Source of the DNA: Magnetococcales bacterium
GTDB taxonomy: Bacteria; Pseudomonadota; Magnetococcia; Magnetococcales; Magnetaquicoccaceae
Assembly (NCBI GenBank): GCA_015231755.1
Contig: JADGAZ010000014.1
Coordinates: forward strand, 62,001 to 126,000
DNA: 64,000 nucleotides
Reading direction: 5' to 3'
The position numbers were made by a program, and so were the translations under genes. Shown in pieces: positions 39,507 through 47,594 of the stretch; the stretch's first letter is position 1, and each line of letters begins with the position of its first letter. The notes below the pieces were generated by a model. The model made no database searches, was not told where the DNA came from, and was given only the letters and a program-made list of their open reading frames with translations.

Positions 39507-40546
39507 GCCGCCCTCGATACGCCTGTTTGCATGTGAAAATGGATGAACATGGCCACCGTGAACAGGGCCATGGACCACACCTGATGGGCCCAGGCCAGAT
39601 TGATGGGGACATGCAACAACAAGGTCGCAATCCCCAACAATACCTGAATGCTTACAGCCAGCAACAAAAGATGCAATCCGACCCGTATCCGGGAGGGGGG
39701 AGTCATGCGCTGCCCCAAAAACCAGTAGGCGACAACCGAAAAAAAGCTGATGGTGGCCAACAGACGATGATTCCACTGGATAGTGGCCACGTTTTCAAAG
39801 AAATTGTGCCACGCCGGTTGCATCTCCCAATAGGCGTCCGGAATCCACTGGCCGTGCATGAGGGGGAAGGTGTTATAGCCGTATCCGGCCTTGGCTCCCG
39901 CCACGAAACCACCACTCACCACGGTTACGGAGACCAGGGTGACAATGCCCAGAGAAAAACGCTTGAGAACATCGGGAGGCGTTCCCCGGGGACGACCTTC
40001 CGCGCCGATGAACAGTTCCATGGCGGTCCACAACATCCAGCCGTAGACCAGAAATGCCAACGCCAGATGGGCGGTCAACCGGTAGGGGCTGACATGGGGA
40101 TCGGAAATCAAGCCGCTCTTGACCATCAGCCAGCCCATCACCCCCTGCATGCCACCCAACAAAAAGATCATTCCCAGCCGGATCGTCACCGGTCGGTCCA
40201 CCTTGCGTCGCCACAAAAACCACGCGAAGGGCACAAAAAAGACCACGCCGGTCAGGCGACCCAGCAGACGATGAAAATATTCCAGCCAGAAAATTCCCTT
40301 GAACCCTTCCAGATCCATATCGTAATTGACATGGCGGAACTCCGGGGTGCTCTGGTATTTGGCGAACAACTCCTGCCAAGCGGTCTGGTCCGAGGGGGGC
40401 AGCACACCGATCAACGGTTGCCACTCCACCATGGAAAGGCCGGAACCGGTCAGCCGGGTGATGCCCCCCAGCGCCAGCATGGCGTATACCAATGCGCAAC
40501 AGACAAAAAGCCACAGACCAACATGCCGCTGATCCTGACGAGTCAT
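39497..40546 (-). CDS. ctaA: Heme A synthase (CtaA/COX15)
   Basis: 349 residues from MTRQDQRHVGLW, ATG behind GGGAG; an upstream 64-residue extension is non-homologous. Eight predicted TM helices with the COX15 landmarks GGITRLTGSGLSMVEW, EYFHRLLGR, TAHLALA and QWNHRLLAT, and a late AHQVWSM, whose His residues bind heme. It oxidises the C8 methyl of heme O to the formyl group of heme A. This implies an aa3-type cytochrome oxidase, and so aerobic or microaerobic respiration as well as nitrite respiration. The oxidase genes are not in the window. Confidence 0.94.
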   Translation of the reverse strand: MTRQDQRHVGLWLFVCCALVYAMLALGGITRLTGSGLSMVEWQPLIGVLPPSDQTAWQELFAKYQSTPEFRHVNYDMDLEGFKGIFWLEYFHRLLGRLTGVVFFVPFAWFLWRRKVDRPVTIRLGMIFLLGGMQGVMGWLMVKSGLISDPHVSPYRLTAHLALAFLVYGWMLWTAMELFIGAEGRPRGTPPDVLKRFSLGIVTLVSVTVVSGGFVAGAKAGYGYNTFPLMHGQWIPDAYWEMQPAWHNFFENVATIQWNHRLLATISFFSVVAYWFLGQRMTPPSRIRVGLHLLLLAVSIQVLLGIATLLLHVPINLAWAHQVWSMALFTVAMFIHFHMQTGVSRAAWN

Positions 40547-40580
40547 CCCTTCATCTCCCGAGAAAATGCCATTCTTGACC

Positions 40581-41171
40581 CTATTGCCCCTGATCACAGC
40601 GTCCCACGGACCCCTCCCGGCATCGTCTGCCGGAGTACCAGTAGGCGCCGGATAATTGGGCCTGACTCCAATCGACCCCCTCCAGGCTGGCCCCGAACAA
40701 GACCGTATCCCGCAGGTCCGCCCCCGCCAGTTGGGCATTTTTCAGAAACGCCCCCTCCAGGGTGGCCTTGCGCAAATCCGCCCCCCGCAGGTCCGCCCCT
40801 TCCAGGTTGACCTGGACCAAATCTGCCCCCCGCAGATCCGCGCCTTTCAACAGAATACCCGATAAATCCCCCGCACGCACCTGGGCTTGTTGCAAATGGG
40901 CGCCCGTGGCATCGGCTTTGCGCATGCGGGCCTTGAAAAGTCGCGCCGCGCTCAGGTCGGCTCCACGCAGATTGGCGTTGTCCAGGGTGCTGCCCTGCAA
41001 CATGGCGGATTTCAAGGAGGCGCCATGCAAATCCGCCCCGGTCAGATCACATCGCACACAACGCCCACTCTTGAGTAGCCCCTCCACCACCTGGGCCGAA
41101 CCTTCCCCGGCCAAAGCGGAGAACGGCAACCCGTTGACCATCACCATACAAAACACCATCCAGAACCTCAT
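40581..41171 (-). CDS. Exported pentapeptide-repeat protein, paralogue 1
   Basis: 196 residues with a signal peptide (cleavage near SALAGEG). The mature part has CVRCDLTGADL near its start, about 20 A(D/N)LxG-type pentapeptides forming a right-handed beta-helix, and a C-terminal Cys pair (RRCREGSVGRC). Its start overlaps the stop of the second paralogue (ATGA), so the two are co-translated. Periplasmic pentapeptide proteins usually have no known activity; the matching Cys pairs at both ends may cap the helix by disulfides. It precedes ctaA by 34 bp on the same strand. Confidence 0.85.
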   Translation of the reverse strand: MRFWMVFCMVMVNGLPFSALAGEGSAQVVEGLLKSGRCVRCDLTGADLHGASLKSAMLQGSTLDNANLRGADLSAARLFKARMRKADATGAHLQQAQVRAGDLSGILLKGADLRGADLVQVNLEGADLRGADLRKATLEGAFLKNAQLAGADLRDTVLFGASLEGVDWSQAQLSGAYWYSGRRCREGSVGRCDQGQ

Positions 41172-41728
41172 TGACAGCTTCCCTTGGACCCGGCGGCACA
41201 GGTACGGCCATCGGTCCAGATGGCGCCACCCAGCAAGGCATGGGTCAAGACCGCCCGCTCCAGGTTGGCTCCCTTGAGATTGCTGTCACGCAAATCCGCC
41301 GCAGTCAGATTGACCCCCTTGAGAAACGCCTGGGAAAAGTCCGCCCCCACGGCTTTGCTGCCGGCCAGATTGGCCCCGTAGAGATAGGCTTGGCTCAAAT
41401 TGGCGTGGGACAGATCGGTCTGACGCATATCGGCCCCGGTCAAATCCGCCTTGCTCAAATCCGCCTCGGCCAACTCGGCCAATTCCAGATTGGACCACAC
41501 CAGTTTCCCCCCGGAAAGTTTCACCCCATTCATTTTGCACTTGTAAAAAAAGGCGCCACTCACCTCCGCCCCGGCCAGATCGGCCCCTTGCCAGTCGGTG
41601 TATTGCAGATCGCATTTGGGACATTTCTTGTCATTCTTCAAACGGGCCAACAACTCATCACTCGCACCAGACGCCACACCGGGCAGACAAGACAGCAGCA
41701 GGAACAGATAAAAATAACGGTTCGTCAT
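41168..41728 (-). CDS. Exported pentapeptide-repeat protein, paralogue 2
   Basis: 186 residues; ATG at 41728 chosen because AGGAG lies 9 bp upstream (a TTG two codons earlier is closer than usual to it). Signal peptide (cleavage near VASGASD), then CPKCDLQYTDWQGADL, a run of about 20 pentapeptides, and a final Cys pair (RTCAAGSKGSC). Same architecture as paralogue 1, so a tandem duplication. It is the first gene of a four-gene minus-strand run ending in ctaA and the DUF420 gene; the shared transcript hints at a role in oxidase or envelope biogenesis (inference). Confidence 0.85.
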   Translation of the reverse strand: MTNRYFYLFLLLSCLPGVASGASDELLARLKNDKKCPKCDLQYTDWQGADLAGAEVSGAFFYKCKMNGVKLSGGKLVWSNLELAELAEADLSKADLTGADMRQTDLSHANLSQAYLYGANLAGSKAVGADFSQAFLKGVNLTAADLRDSNLKGANLERAVLTHALLGGAIWTDGRTCAAGSKGSCQ

Positions 41729-42018
41729 GCCCAATCGCTCCTTTCAAGAAAAGCACTCTTTGCATAAGACATGGCCACACCCAAAAGCCATCAGGATATT
41801 TCAGCATGATGCCCCGCCGGCACCTGAGAACAACCCCCCGGCCCGCATTGATCGAACGCTATCGCAGTTTTGTGGAGGGTCGCACCGATGGGGCGGGGGA
41901 TCCGCGGGAGTTGCCTTTGTTTTGCCGGGATGCCGCTGCCGTGAAGCCGACGACACCCCGGAGAGTCCGCAAGACCAACAAAGCCGGCCCCCAAACCCCA
42001 CCTTCTTGAGCGCAACAA
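41729..42018. other. Intergenic region between nirE and the pentapeptide genes
   Basis: About 290 bp. It carries the AGGAG of the pentapeptide gene next to 41735. A 67-codon + frame at 41806-42009 has no ribosome binding site and no recognisable domain. Nothing else supported. Confidence 0.4.
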
Positions 42019-42891
42019 TCAGCGCGCGGAGTCCGGGACCAGCAACGTTTCGTCCGGGAACCATTGCAGGCTTTCCCGATAACGCACCACATCGCCGATC
42101 ACCACCACCGCCGGGGGTTGCAGGTCCAACGCGGCCACATCCGCCTCCAGGCGGCCCAAAGTGGAAACCAGGGTCTGTTGCGCGGGGGTGGTGGCCCAGC
42201 GGACCACGGCCACCGGGGTTTCCGGTGAGCGACCGGCGGCGATCAGGCGGCCCACCACCACGGGCAGATTCTGAATCGCCATGTACAGCACCAGCACCGG
42301 AAAAGCCTGGGCCACCGACTCCCAATGGATGCGGGACGAGGGGGAACCTTCCACAAACGACGGGTTTTCCGCCGACTCGTGACCGGTGAGAAACGCCACA
42401 TTGGCGTTCACATCCCGATGGGTGATGGGAATGCCCGCATAGGCCGGACCGGCGATGCCGGAGGTCAAACCCGGAACCACCCGGAAGGGAATGCCTTCCG
42501 CCACCAGACGTTCCGCCTCTTCGCCGCCGCGCCCGAACACAAACGGATCCCCCCCCTTCAGCCGTACCACCCGACGCCCGGCCTTGGCGAGGCGCACCAG
42601 GGTTTCGCTGATATCCTTCTGGCTGGACGAGGGACTGCCCCCGCGTTTGCCGGCGTGGACCCGTTCACAGGATTCCGGGATCAAGTCGAGAATTTCCGGA
42701 GAGACCAAAGCGTCGTGTACCACCACATCGGCGTTGCGGAGGGCTTTCAAGGCGGCGATGGTCAACAAATCCGGATCTCCCGGCCCCGCTCCCACCAGCA
42801 ACACCATGCCCGGCTGGGGATAGGGGCTGGTCAGATCCAGAGGAAGGTCAGTGGCTGGTTCCGGACGAACGATTGATTTTATTGGAGACAT
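42019..42891 (-). CDS. nirE: Uroporphyrinogen-III C-methyltransferase (SUMT)
   Basis: 290 residues. Conserved SUMT blocks: VGAGPGDPDLLTIAALKAL, VHDALVS, AGKRGG, RLKGGDPFVFGRGGEEAE, PGLTSGIAGPAYAGIPITHR. It adds two methyls from SAM to uroporphyrinogen III, giving precorrin-2, the entry to siroheme and heme d1. There is no CysG dehydrogenase/ferrochelatase part, so those steps must come from elsewhere. Its start lies inside the end of nirN (44-bp overlap). The position at the end of the nir block supports nirE rather than cobA. Confidence 0.93.
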   Translation of the reverse strand: MSPIKSIVRPEPATDLPLDLTSPYPQPGMVLLVGAGPGDPDLLTIAALKALRNADVVVHDALVSPEILDLIPESCERVHAGKRGGSPSSSQKDISETLVRLAKAGRRVVRLKGGDPFVFGRGGEEAERLVAEGIPFRVVPGLTSGIAGPAYAGIPITHRDVNANVAFLTGHESAENPSFVEGSPSSRIHWESVAQAFPVLVLYMAIQNLPVVVGRLIAAGRSPETPVAVVRWATTPAQQTLVSTLGRLEADVAALDLQPPAVVVIGDVVRYRESLQWFPDETLLVPDSAR

Positions 42892-44422
42892 TATATTTTC
42901 CCGAGGGTTTCTTCATGGGGAGGCGTTTGACCTCCTCCAGGCTCTTGGCATCGTAGACCACCAGGGCACCATCCATCTCCCAGATGCTCAACAACGCATA
43001 ACGACCATCCCTGGTGAACTCGACATGGGCCGAAGTCTTGCCGGGCGCGGGACGCAAGGTTTTGACGATTTCCAGAGTCTCCTTGTCGATCACATGCACC
43101 GCATCCTTGTTGGGACCGGTAAAGACATCCACCCAGGCATAGGGGGAGTTTTCGTGACTGCGCATGAAAAATCCCGGTCCCAGGGTGGGAATCCTTTTGA
43201 TGGTTTTCCAGGTTTTCAGGTCCACCACCGTGACCTCGCCCTCTTTGATGTTGGGCGTGGCCATCACCTGGGTCTCTTTATAGGGCCAGATGATCCCGGA
43301 TGCCAGATGGGGCATGCCCGCGATGTCGATTTCGGCGATTTTTCGTCCGACATTCAGATTGACCACCTGTCCGGAGGCTCCGGTTCGTGAGGCCCCGATC
43401 AGGTGATGATACTCCTGATCAAAGAAAAAGTCGTCGAGATTCGCCTCCAACTGAATACGCCGCACCGGAAACGGTCCCTTGGCCACCGGCAACGCCTCTC
43501 CGGATGAGGGCTGGAAATCGTGTACCGTCGCGGTATAGATCGGAAGGGCTTTGGCTTTGTCGTTGTACGGAATCTCCCACACCTCCGGCAGATCCTTGAG
43601 GGCGACGATGAACGAATCACGGGGAGCCGCGGTATAGACCGCGCTGGGACGGGCACTGACTCCCTTGTCGTTGACCACAGGAATCTCTTTGACGAAAGAC
43701 AAATCGGCGGCGTCGAGGATCACCAGATTCCGAGGCAGGGTATTGGCCGCCATGACGAAACGCCCGTCTCCGGAGATGGCGACATTGCGGGTATTGACCC
43801 CGACCCGGATTTCGGCGGTCATTTGCAAAGAAAACAGGTCAAAACGGCTGATCCAGCCATCCCGGGAGGCCATGTAGGCGAAACGGCCATCCGGGGAGTA
43901 CTTGATCCCCCCATGCAAGGCGAAACGGGAGGGAAAACGGTGAATCGGTTCCAGGCGGTCGCCGTCCAGCACGGTGACGTGATGATCCCCCAGCTCCACC
44001 ACCATGAACAGATTCATGATATCGGCATGGTGGACCGGCTTGGCTGGCAGGGTCTCATTGGCATGATGGATGACGCGACTCTCCCGGATGGCCGCCGCGT
44101 CCCACACGGGCAGGTTGGCATGGGGGGAGTAGACGAAATCCACCAGGGATTGAATCTCCTCCGGGGAGATTTTTTCGCCAAAGCCGGGCATCTGGGTGGC
44201 GGGGCGACCTTTGGCGATCACCTCGGCGGCCTCTTTTTTGGGAAAGCGTTCGAGATTTTCCGGCAACAGGGCCGGTCCCATGGCGCCAAGGCGGTCGGGA
44301 TGGTGGCACTGGGCACAAAAATGACGATACAGTTCAGGGGCGGGAACGGGGGAAGGATCGGCGGCGTCAGATGAGGCGGAGAGCAGCAGCAACAAAGTCA
44401 AAAACAAACCGGCGCGTTTCAT
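42848..44422 (-). CDS. nirN: Dihydro-heme d1 dehydrogenase NirN
   Basis: 524 residues: signal peptide, an N-terminal c-heme domain with CAQCH and PALLPENLERF, then a C-terminal eight-bladed d1-type beta-propeller similar to that of NirS. In the family, NirN oxidises dihydro-heme d1 by introducing the acrylate double bond, and passes heme d1 to NirS. The c-heme and propeller make it a NirS paralogue, but the N-terminal CAQCHHPDRLGAMGP pattern is NirN-like. Periplasmic. It overlaps nirE by 44 bp. Confidence 0.9.
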   Translation of the reverse strand: MKRAGLFLTLLLLLSASSDAADPSPVPAPELYRHFCAQCHHPDRLGAMGPALLPENLERFPKKEAAEVIAKGRPATQMPGFGEKISPEEIQSLVDFVYSPHANLPVWDAAAIRESRVIHHANETLPAKPVHHADIMNLFMVVELGDHHVTVLDGDRLEPIHRFPSRFALHGGIKYSPDGRFAYMASRDGWISRFDLFSLQMTAEIRVGVNTRNVAISGDGRFVMAANTLPRNLVILDAADLSFVKEIPVVNDKGVSARPSAVYTAAPRDSFIVALKDLPEVWEIPYNDKAKALPIYTATVHDFQPSSGEALPVAKGPFPVRRIQLEANLDDFFFDQEYHHLIGASRTGASGQVVNLNVGRKIAEIDIAGMPHLASGIIWPYKETQVMATPNIKEGEVTVVDLKTWKTIKRIPTLGPGFFMRSHENSPYAWVDVFTGPNKDAVHVIDKETLEIVKTLRPAPGKTSAHVEFTRDGRYALLSIWEMDGALVVYDAKSLEEVKRLPMKKPSGKYNVSNKINRSSGTSH

Positions 44423-44456
44423 GGATCCTCCCCGTGGACAAACACTGTTGAATGCG

Positions 44457-45617
44457 TCATGCCTGACTCTCCGGCGACCGGATCTCCGCGTCGGTCAGAT
44501 AACAGCCCGGATCCTCTTCCCAATGATCCCCGGTGGCCTGATAGGCCCGGACACGGGTATTGCCTCCGCAGATGGCCAGATGATCACACCGCCCGCATCG
44601 TCCCTTGAGGGGTCTGGGTCTGGAGCGCAATCCCGCCAAAACCGGATCCTCCCGGTTGCCCCAGATCTCCCCGAAAGAACGCTGCCCCACATTGCCCAGG
44701 CGATGATGACGCCAGAAAATATCCGGATGGACCTCTCCCAACTCATCGATGTTGGCAATGCCCACCCCGGAGGCGTTGCCACCCCAGCGGGTCAACATCG
44801 CTTCGGCCTGCTCCGCCAGATGGGGCCAGTGACGCCGTACCCAGAACAGAAAAAACACCCCGTCGGCATCGTTGTTGCCGGTGACGATCTCCCGGGAACT
44901 TCCCTGCTCCACATCCGCCCGACTCACCTCGAACAGCCACTCCACCAAACGACGGGTGGCCAGCAGATCGGCATTCTCCTCCCGGTTGACCTTGCCCCGA
45001 CCCGCATGGTTCCAATGAGAGAGATAAAACCGGTCCGTGCCCTCCCGACTCATCAGCTTGAACAGCTCCGGCAGATCCCCCACATTGTCGCGGGTGGGGG
45101 TAAAACGGATCCCCACCTTGACCCCCTGTTCCCGGCAATGGCCGATCCCGGCCACGGAACGCACAAACGCCCCGGACAGGCCCCGCATGCGGTCGTGGTT
45201 TGCTTCCAGACCATCCAGGCTCACCCCGACATAATCAAACCCCGCCGCCGCGATGCGCCCGGCCATGGCCCGATCCATCAACGTGCCGTTGCTGGACAAT
45301 CCCAGATAAAACCCCAGCTCACGGGCATGAGCGGCAATCTCGAACAGGTCCGGACGCAACAGCGGTTCCCCGCCCGACAGGATCAAGGCCGATACCCCAG
45401 AGCGTTTCAAATCCTCCAGAACCCGGCAACAGCTCTCCAGGGTCAACTCGCCGCGAAACGCCCGATCCGACGAGGCGGAATAACAATGGGCGCAGGAGAG
45501 ATTGCAGCGCCGGATCACGTTCCAGACCACCACGGGTCCGTTTTCGACCCGCATCTTCGGACGCTCCCCCGCTGTCGGGGCCAACAGGCGACGCATGAAA
45601 TGGGTCAAGCGGAACAT
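44457..45617 (-). CDS. nirJ: Heme d1 biosynthesis radical SAM protein NirJ
   Basis: 386 residues, ATG with AGGAG 8 bp upstream, 6 bp after the stop of the preceding gene. CxxxCxxC seen as CNLSCAHC, then LILSGGEPLLRPDLF, SSNGTL and VSLDG. C-terminal Cys cluster (CGRCDHLAICGGNTRVRA) is the auxiliary FeS-binding region. NirJ replaces two propionates of 12,18-didecarboxysiroheme by oxo groups. Cytoplasmic. Assignment is firm from motif and operon. Confidence 0.95.
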   Translation of the reverse strand: MFRLTHFMRRLLAPTAGERPKMRVENGPVVVWNVIRRCNLSCAHCYSASSDRAFRGELTLESCCRVLEDLKRSGVSALILSGGEPLLRPDLFEIAAHARELGFYLGLSSNGTLMDRAMAGRIAAAGFDYVGVSLDGLEANHDRMRGLSGAFVRSVAGIGHCREQGVKVGIRFTPTRDNVGDLPELFKLMSREGTDRFYLSHWNHAGRGKVNREENADLLATRRLVEWLFEVSRADVEQGSSREIVTGNNDADGVFFLFWVRRHWPHLAEQAEAMLTRWGGNASGVGIANIDELGEVHPDIFWRHHRLGNVGQRSFGEIWGNREDPVLAGLRSRPRPLKGRCGRCDHLAICGGNTRVRAYQATGDHWEEDPGCYLTDAEIRSPESQA

Positions 45618-45623
45618 CCGTCA

Positions 45624-46616
45624 TCACTCCTGGTTTTTGAGGCGCAAACCGGTTTTCTTGAGAATTCGGGTGCTGTGCAACACCAGATGGCCGTGATCGT
45701 CCTCCCCCAACACCTCCTGCAACAACCGGATCTTGCCTTCCACCGCCCCCCGATCCGCGCCATGCACCATGACGAACAGATTATAGGGCCACGCGGGCAG
45801 ATGACGGGGCCGACGATAACAGTGGGTGACACAATCCAGCACCGCCAGGCGACGCCCCAGCAACGAGACCCGTTCATCCGGCACGTTCCAAACCGACATG
45901 CCGTTGCCTTTGAGTCCCAGACGATAATGATGGGTGGCCACCCCGATCCGACGGATCCAACCCTGACGCAGCATGCGTTCCATCCGTTCCAGCAACACCC
46001 CGACCTCCACCCCCAGGCTCTCCGCCACCGCCGAATAGGGCTCGGGCACCAGGGGCAAACCTTCCTGGGTGGCGGCGATCACCGCCCGGTCCAGGCTGTC
46101 CGGGGAGGTCTCCGCCCAAACCGGATCGATCTTCCGGTCATGAATGGGCCGAGTATCGATGGAACCATCCTCTCCGAGCCGCACTTGAAATCCCAAACGG
46201 TACTCCTCAATCTTGGGCAGATCAAACACCTCCAGCCCGGTCAGGGTGGAAATTCGCGCCAGCACGGTTCCCACCTGCTCTTTTTGTTCCGTGGCCACCA
46301 CGAACCACATGTTCAACGCATGCTCGCGGGCATAATTATGGGCCACTTCGGGTTGGGCGTTCACCAGTTCGGTCACCCGGTCGTACTCTTCCGTCGGCAC
46401 CCGCATGGCCGCCAGGGTCAATCCGCCCCCCATGCGCTCGGCGTTGAAAAACGGTCCAAACCGGGTCAAATACCCGGCGCCCAGCAAGGCGTCGATCCCC
46501 TGGATCAACGCCCCCTCCTTCAGGCCAAGACGCGCCCCGGCCTGGGCAAAAGGACGATCAACCAAAGGAAAACCGGTCTGCAATCCATTGATGATCCGCA
46601 ACGCCTGGGGTTCCAT
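45624..46616 (-). CDS. Siroheme decarboxylase subunits fused (NirG-NirH type)
   Basis: 330 residues from MEPQALRIINGL (a GTG one codon earlier also possible). Two AsnC/Lrp-like halves: the first has EHALNMWFVVATE and LPKIEEYRLGF as in NirD/NirG, the second has LPAWPYNLFVMVHG as in NirL/NirH. These proteins decarboxylate two acetates of siroheme to 12,18-didecarboxysiroheme. With separate NirD-like and NirL-like genes just upstream in the order F-D-L, this fusion takes the NirG and NirH places. Published fusions of this kind are more often NirD-NirL, so the naming is positional. It is cytoplasmic despite the DNA-binding-like fold. Confidence 0.88.
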   Translation of the reverse strand: MEPQALRIINGLQTGFPLVDRPFAQAGARLGLKEGALIQGIDALLGAGYLTRFGPFFNAERMGGGLTLAAMRVPTEEYDRVTELVNAQPEVAHNYAREHALNMWFVVATEQKEQVGTVLARISTLTGLEVFDLPKIEEYRLGFQVRLGEDGSIDTRPIHDRKIDPVWAETSPDSLDRAVIAATQEGLPLVPEPYSAVAESLGVEVGVLLERMERMLRQGWIRRIGVATHHYRLGLKGNGMSVWNVPDERVSLLGRRLAVLDCVTHCYRRPRHLPAWPYNLFVMVHGADRGAVEGKIRLLQEVLGEDDHGHLVLHSTRILKKTGLRLKNQE

Positions 46617-46638
46617 CACCGTTTTCGACCCTTCTTCG

Positions 46639-47124
46639 TCAAGAGGCAACCTGGAAATAACGGGCACCGCATTGCTTGAATCGACGCCGACTGAACAACA
46701 CCTCCCGGGCATAGGGGGTGAGGCCACAGCTTGCGGTGAGTTGTTCGGCCCGTTGCAGGGTTTCTTCCCGCTCCCGTCCGTGAATCATGCAATACAGGTT
46801 GTACGGCCACTCCGGCAGACAGCGCCGCCGCAGATAACACAACGATACCAGATCACAGGCCCGAATCCGGGCGCCGATCTCGCACACCACCGCATCGGGC
46901 ACATCCCACACCACCATGGCGTTGGCGGCAAACCCCAACTCGTGATGATGCACCACCACCCCCACCCGCTTGATGATGCCCTGATTCTGCAAGTCCCGCA
47001 GGCCGTCGATCACCTGCGACTCCTCCAGGCCGATGGTCTCCCCCATGGTCTGAAACGGACGGGGTACCAGGGGAAACCCGTTTTGAAAAGCGGCGATCAG
47101 TTGTTGTTCCGATTCGTTCAACAT
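46639..47124 (-). CDS. nirL: Siroheme decarboxylase subunit, NirL-like
   Basis: 161 residues, AsnC/Lrp-like winged helix plus a RAM-like fold. ERPF-type N-terminus (GFPLVPRPFQTM), VGVVVHHHELGF, LPEWPYNLYCMIHG, and a C-terminal RRFKQCGARYF characteristic of NirL/NirH. It is separate from the NirD-like gene by 3 bp and is very likely its partner subunit. NirL and NirH are hard to tell apart; the operon order F-D-L decides the name. Confidence 0.85.
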   Translation of the reverse strand: MLNESEQQLIAAFQNGFPLVPRPFQTMGETIGLEESQVIDGLRDLQNQGIIKRVGVVVHHHELGFAANAMVVWDVPDAVVCEIGARIRACDLVSLCYLRRRCLPEWPYNLYCMIHGREREETLQRAEQLTASCGLTPYAREVLFSRRRFKQCGARYFQVAS

Positions 47125-47127
47125 GGT

Positions 47128-47586
47128 TCACCCGTGCATCCGAAAGCCCAGATCGATGTGAAATTCCTCTTCCATGGGCATGGCGCACACCGCAAGGCCG
47201 GTGCGCGTGCCGATCGCGTCGATCACCCCGGCCAGATGGGCCGCATCCCGCGCCGTGAGGACAAACCATAGATTAAAGGCGTGTTCCCGTTCGTAGTTGT
47301 GGTTGACCTCCTGGAAACCGTTCACCACCTCCGCCACCTCTTCCAGCCGTTCCGGCGGGACACGCATGGCCGCCAGGGTACTGACCCCCACCCGACGGGC
47401 GCGCAACACCACCCCCACCCGACTGATGGATCCCGACTCTTGCAAGCGGCGCAACCGTTCCAGCACCTCCTCTTCGGAAATGCCGAGGCGTTTGGCCATG
47501 GCGAGATAGGGCCGCTCTTCCAGCGGAAAATCCCGCTGAAACTCATCGAGCAACCGGTGATCCAGGGAGGTCGGGTCGTGTTCCAT
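47128..47586 (-). CDS. nirD: Siroheme decarboxylase subunit, NirD-like
   Basis: 152 residues from MEHDPTSLDHRLL, starting 8 bp after the nirF stop; the long frame reaching back to 48009 runs antisense-like through nirF in another frame and is not real. N-terminal winged helix (LLDEFQRDFPLEERPY), then VSTLAAMRVPPERL, NHNYEREHAFNLWFVLTA and a final HIDLGF, as in NirD/NirG. It acts with NirL in siroheme decarboxylation. The ribosome binding site is weak, suggesting coupling to nirF. Confidence 0.87.
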   Translation of the reverse strand: MEHDPTSLDHRLLDEFQRDFPLEERPYLAMAKRLGISEEEVLERLRRLQESGSISRVGVVLRARRVGVSTLAAMRVPPERLEEVAEVVNGFQEVNHNYEREHAFNLWFVLTARDAAHLAGVIDAIGTRTGLAVCAMPMEEEFHIDLGFRMHG

Positions 47587-47594
47587 GGCTGTGG

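Noticed and set aside
41806-42009. 67-codon + frame starting MMPRRHLRTTPRP, with ALIERYRSF reminiscent of the start of threonine synthase
   Set aside because: The likeness ends after about ten residues, there is no ribosome binding site, and no further thrC sequence follows in any frame.
44421-46679. 752-codon + frame
   Set aside because: Antisense to nirJ and the NirG-H fusion, whose motifs are intact.
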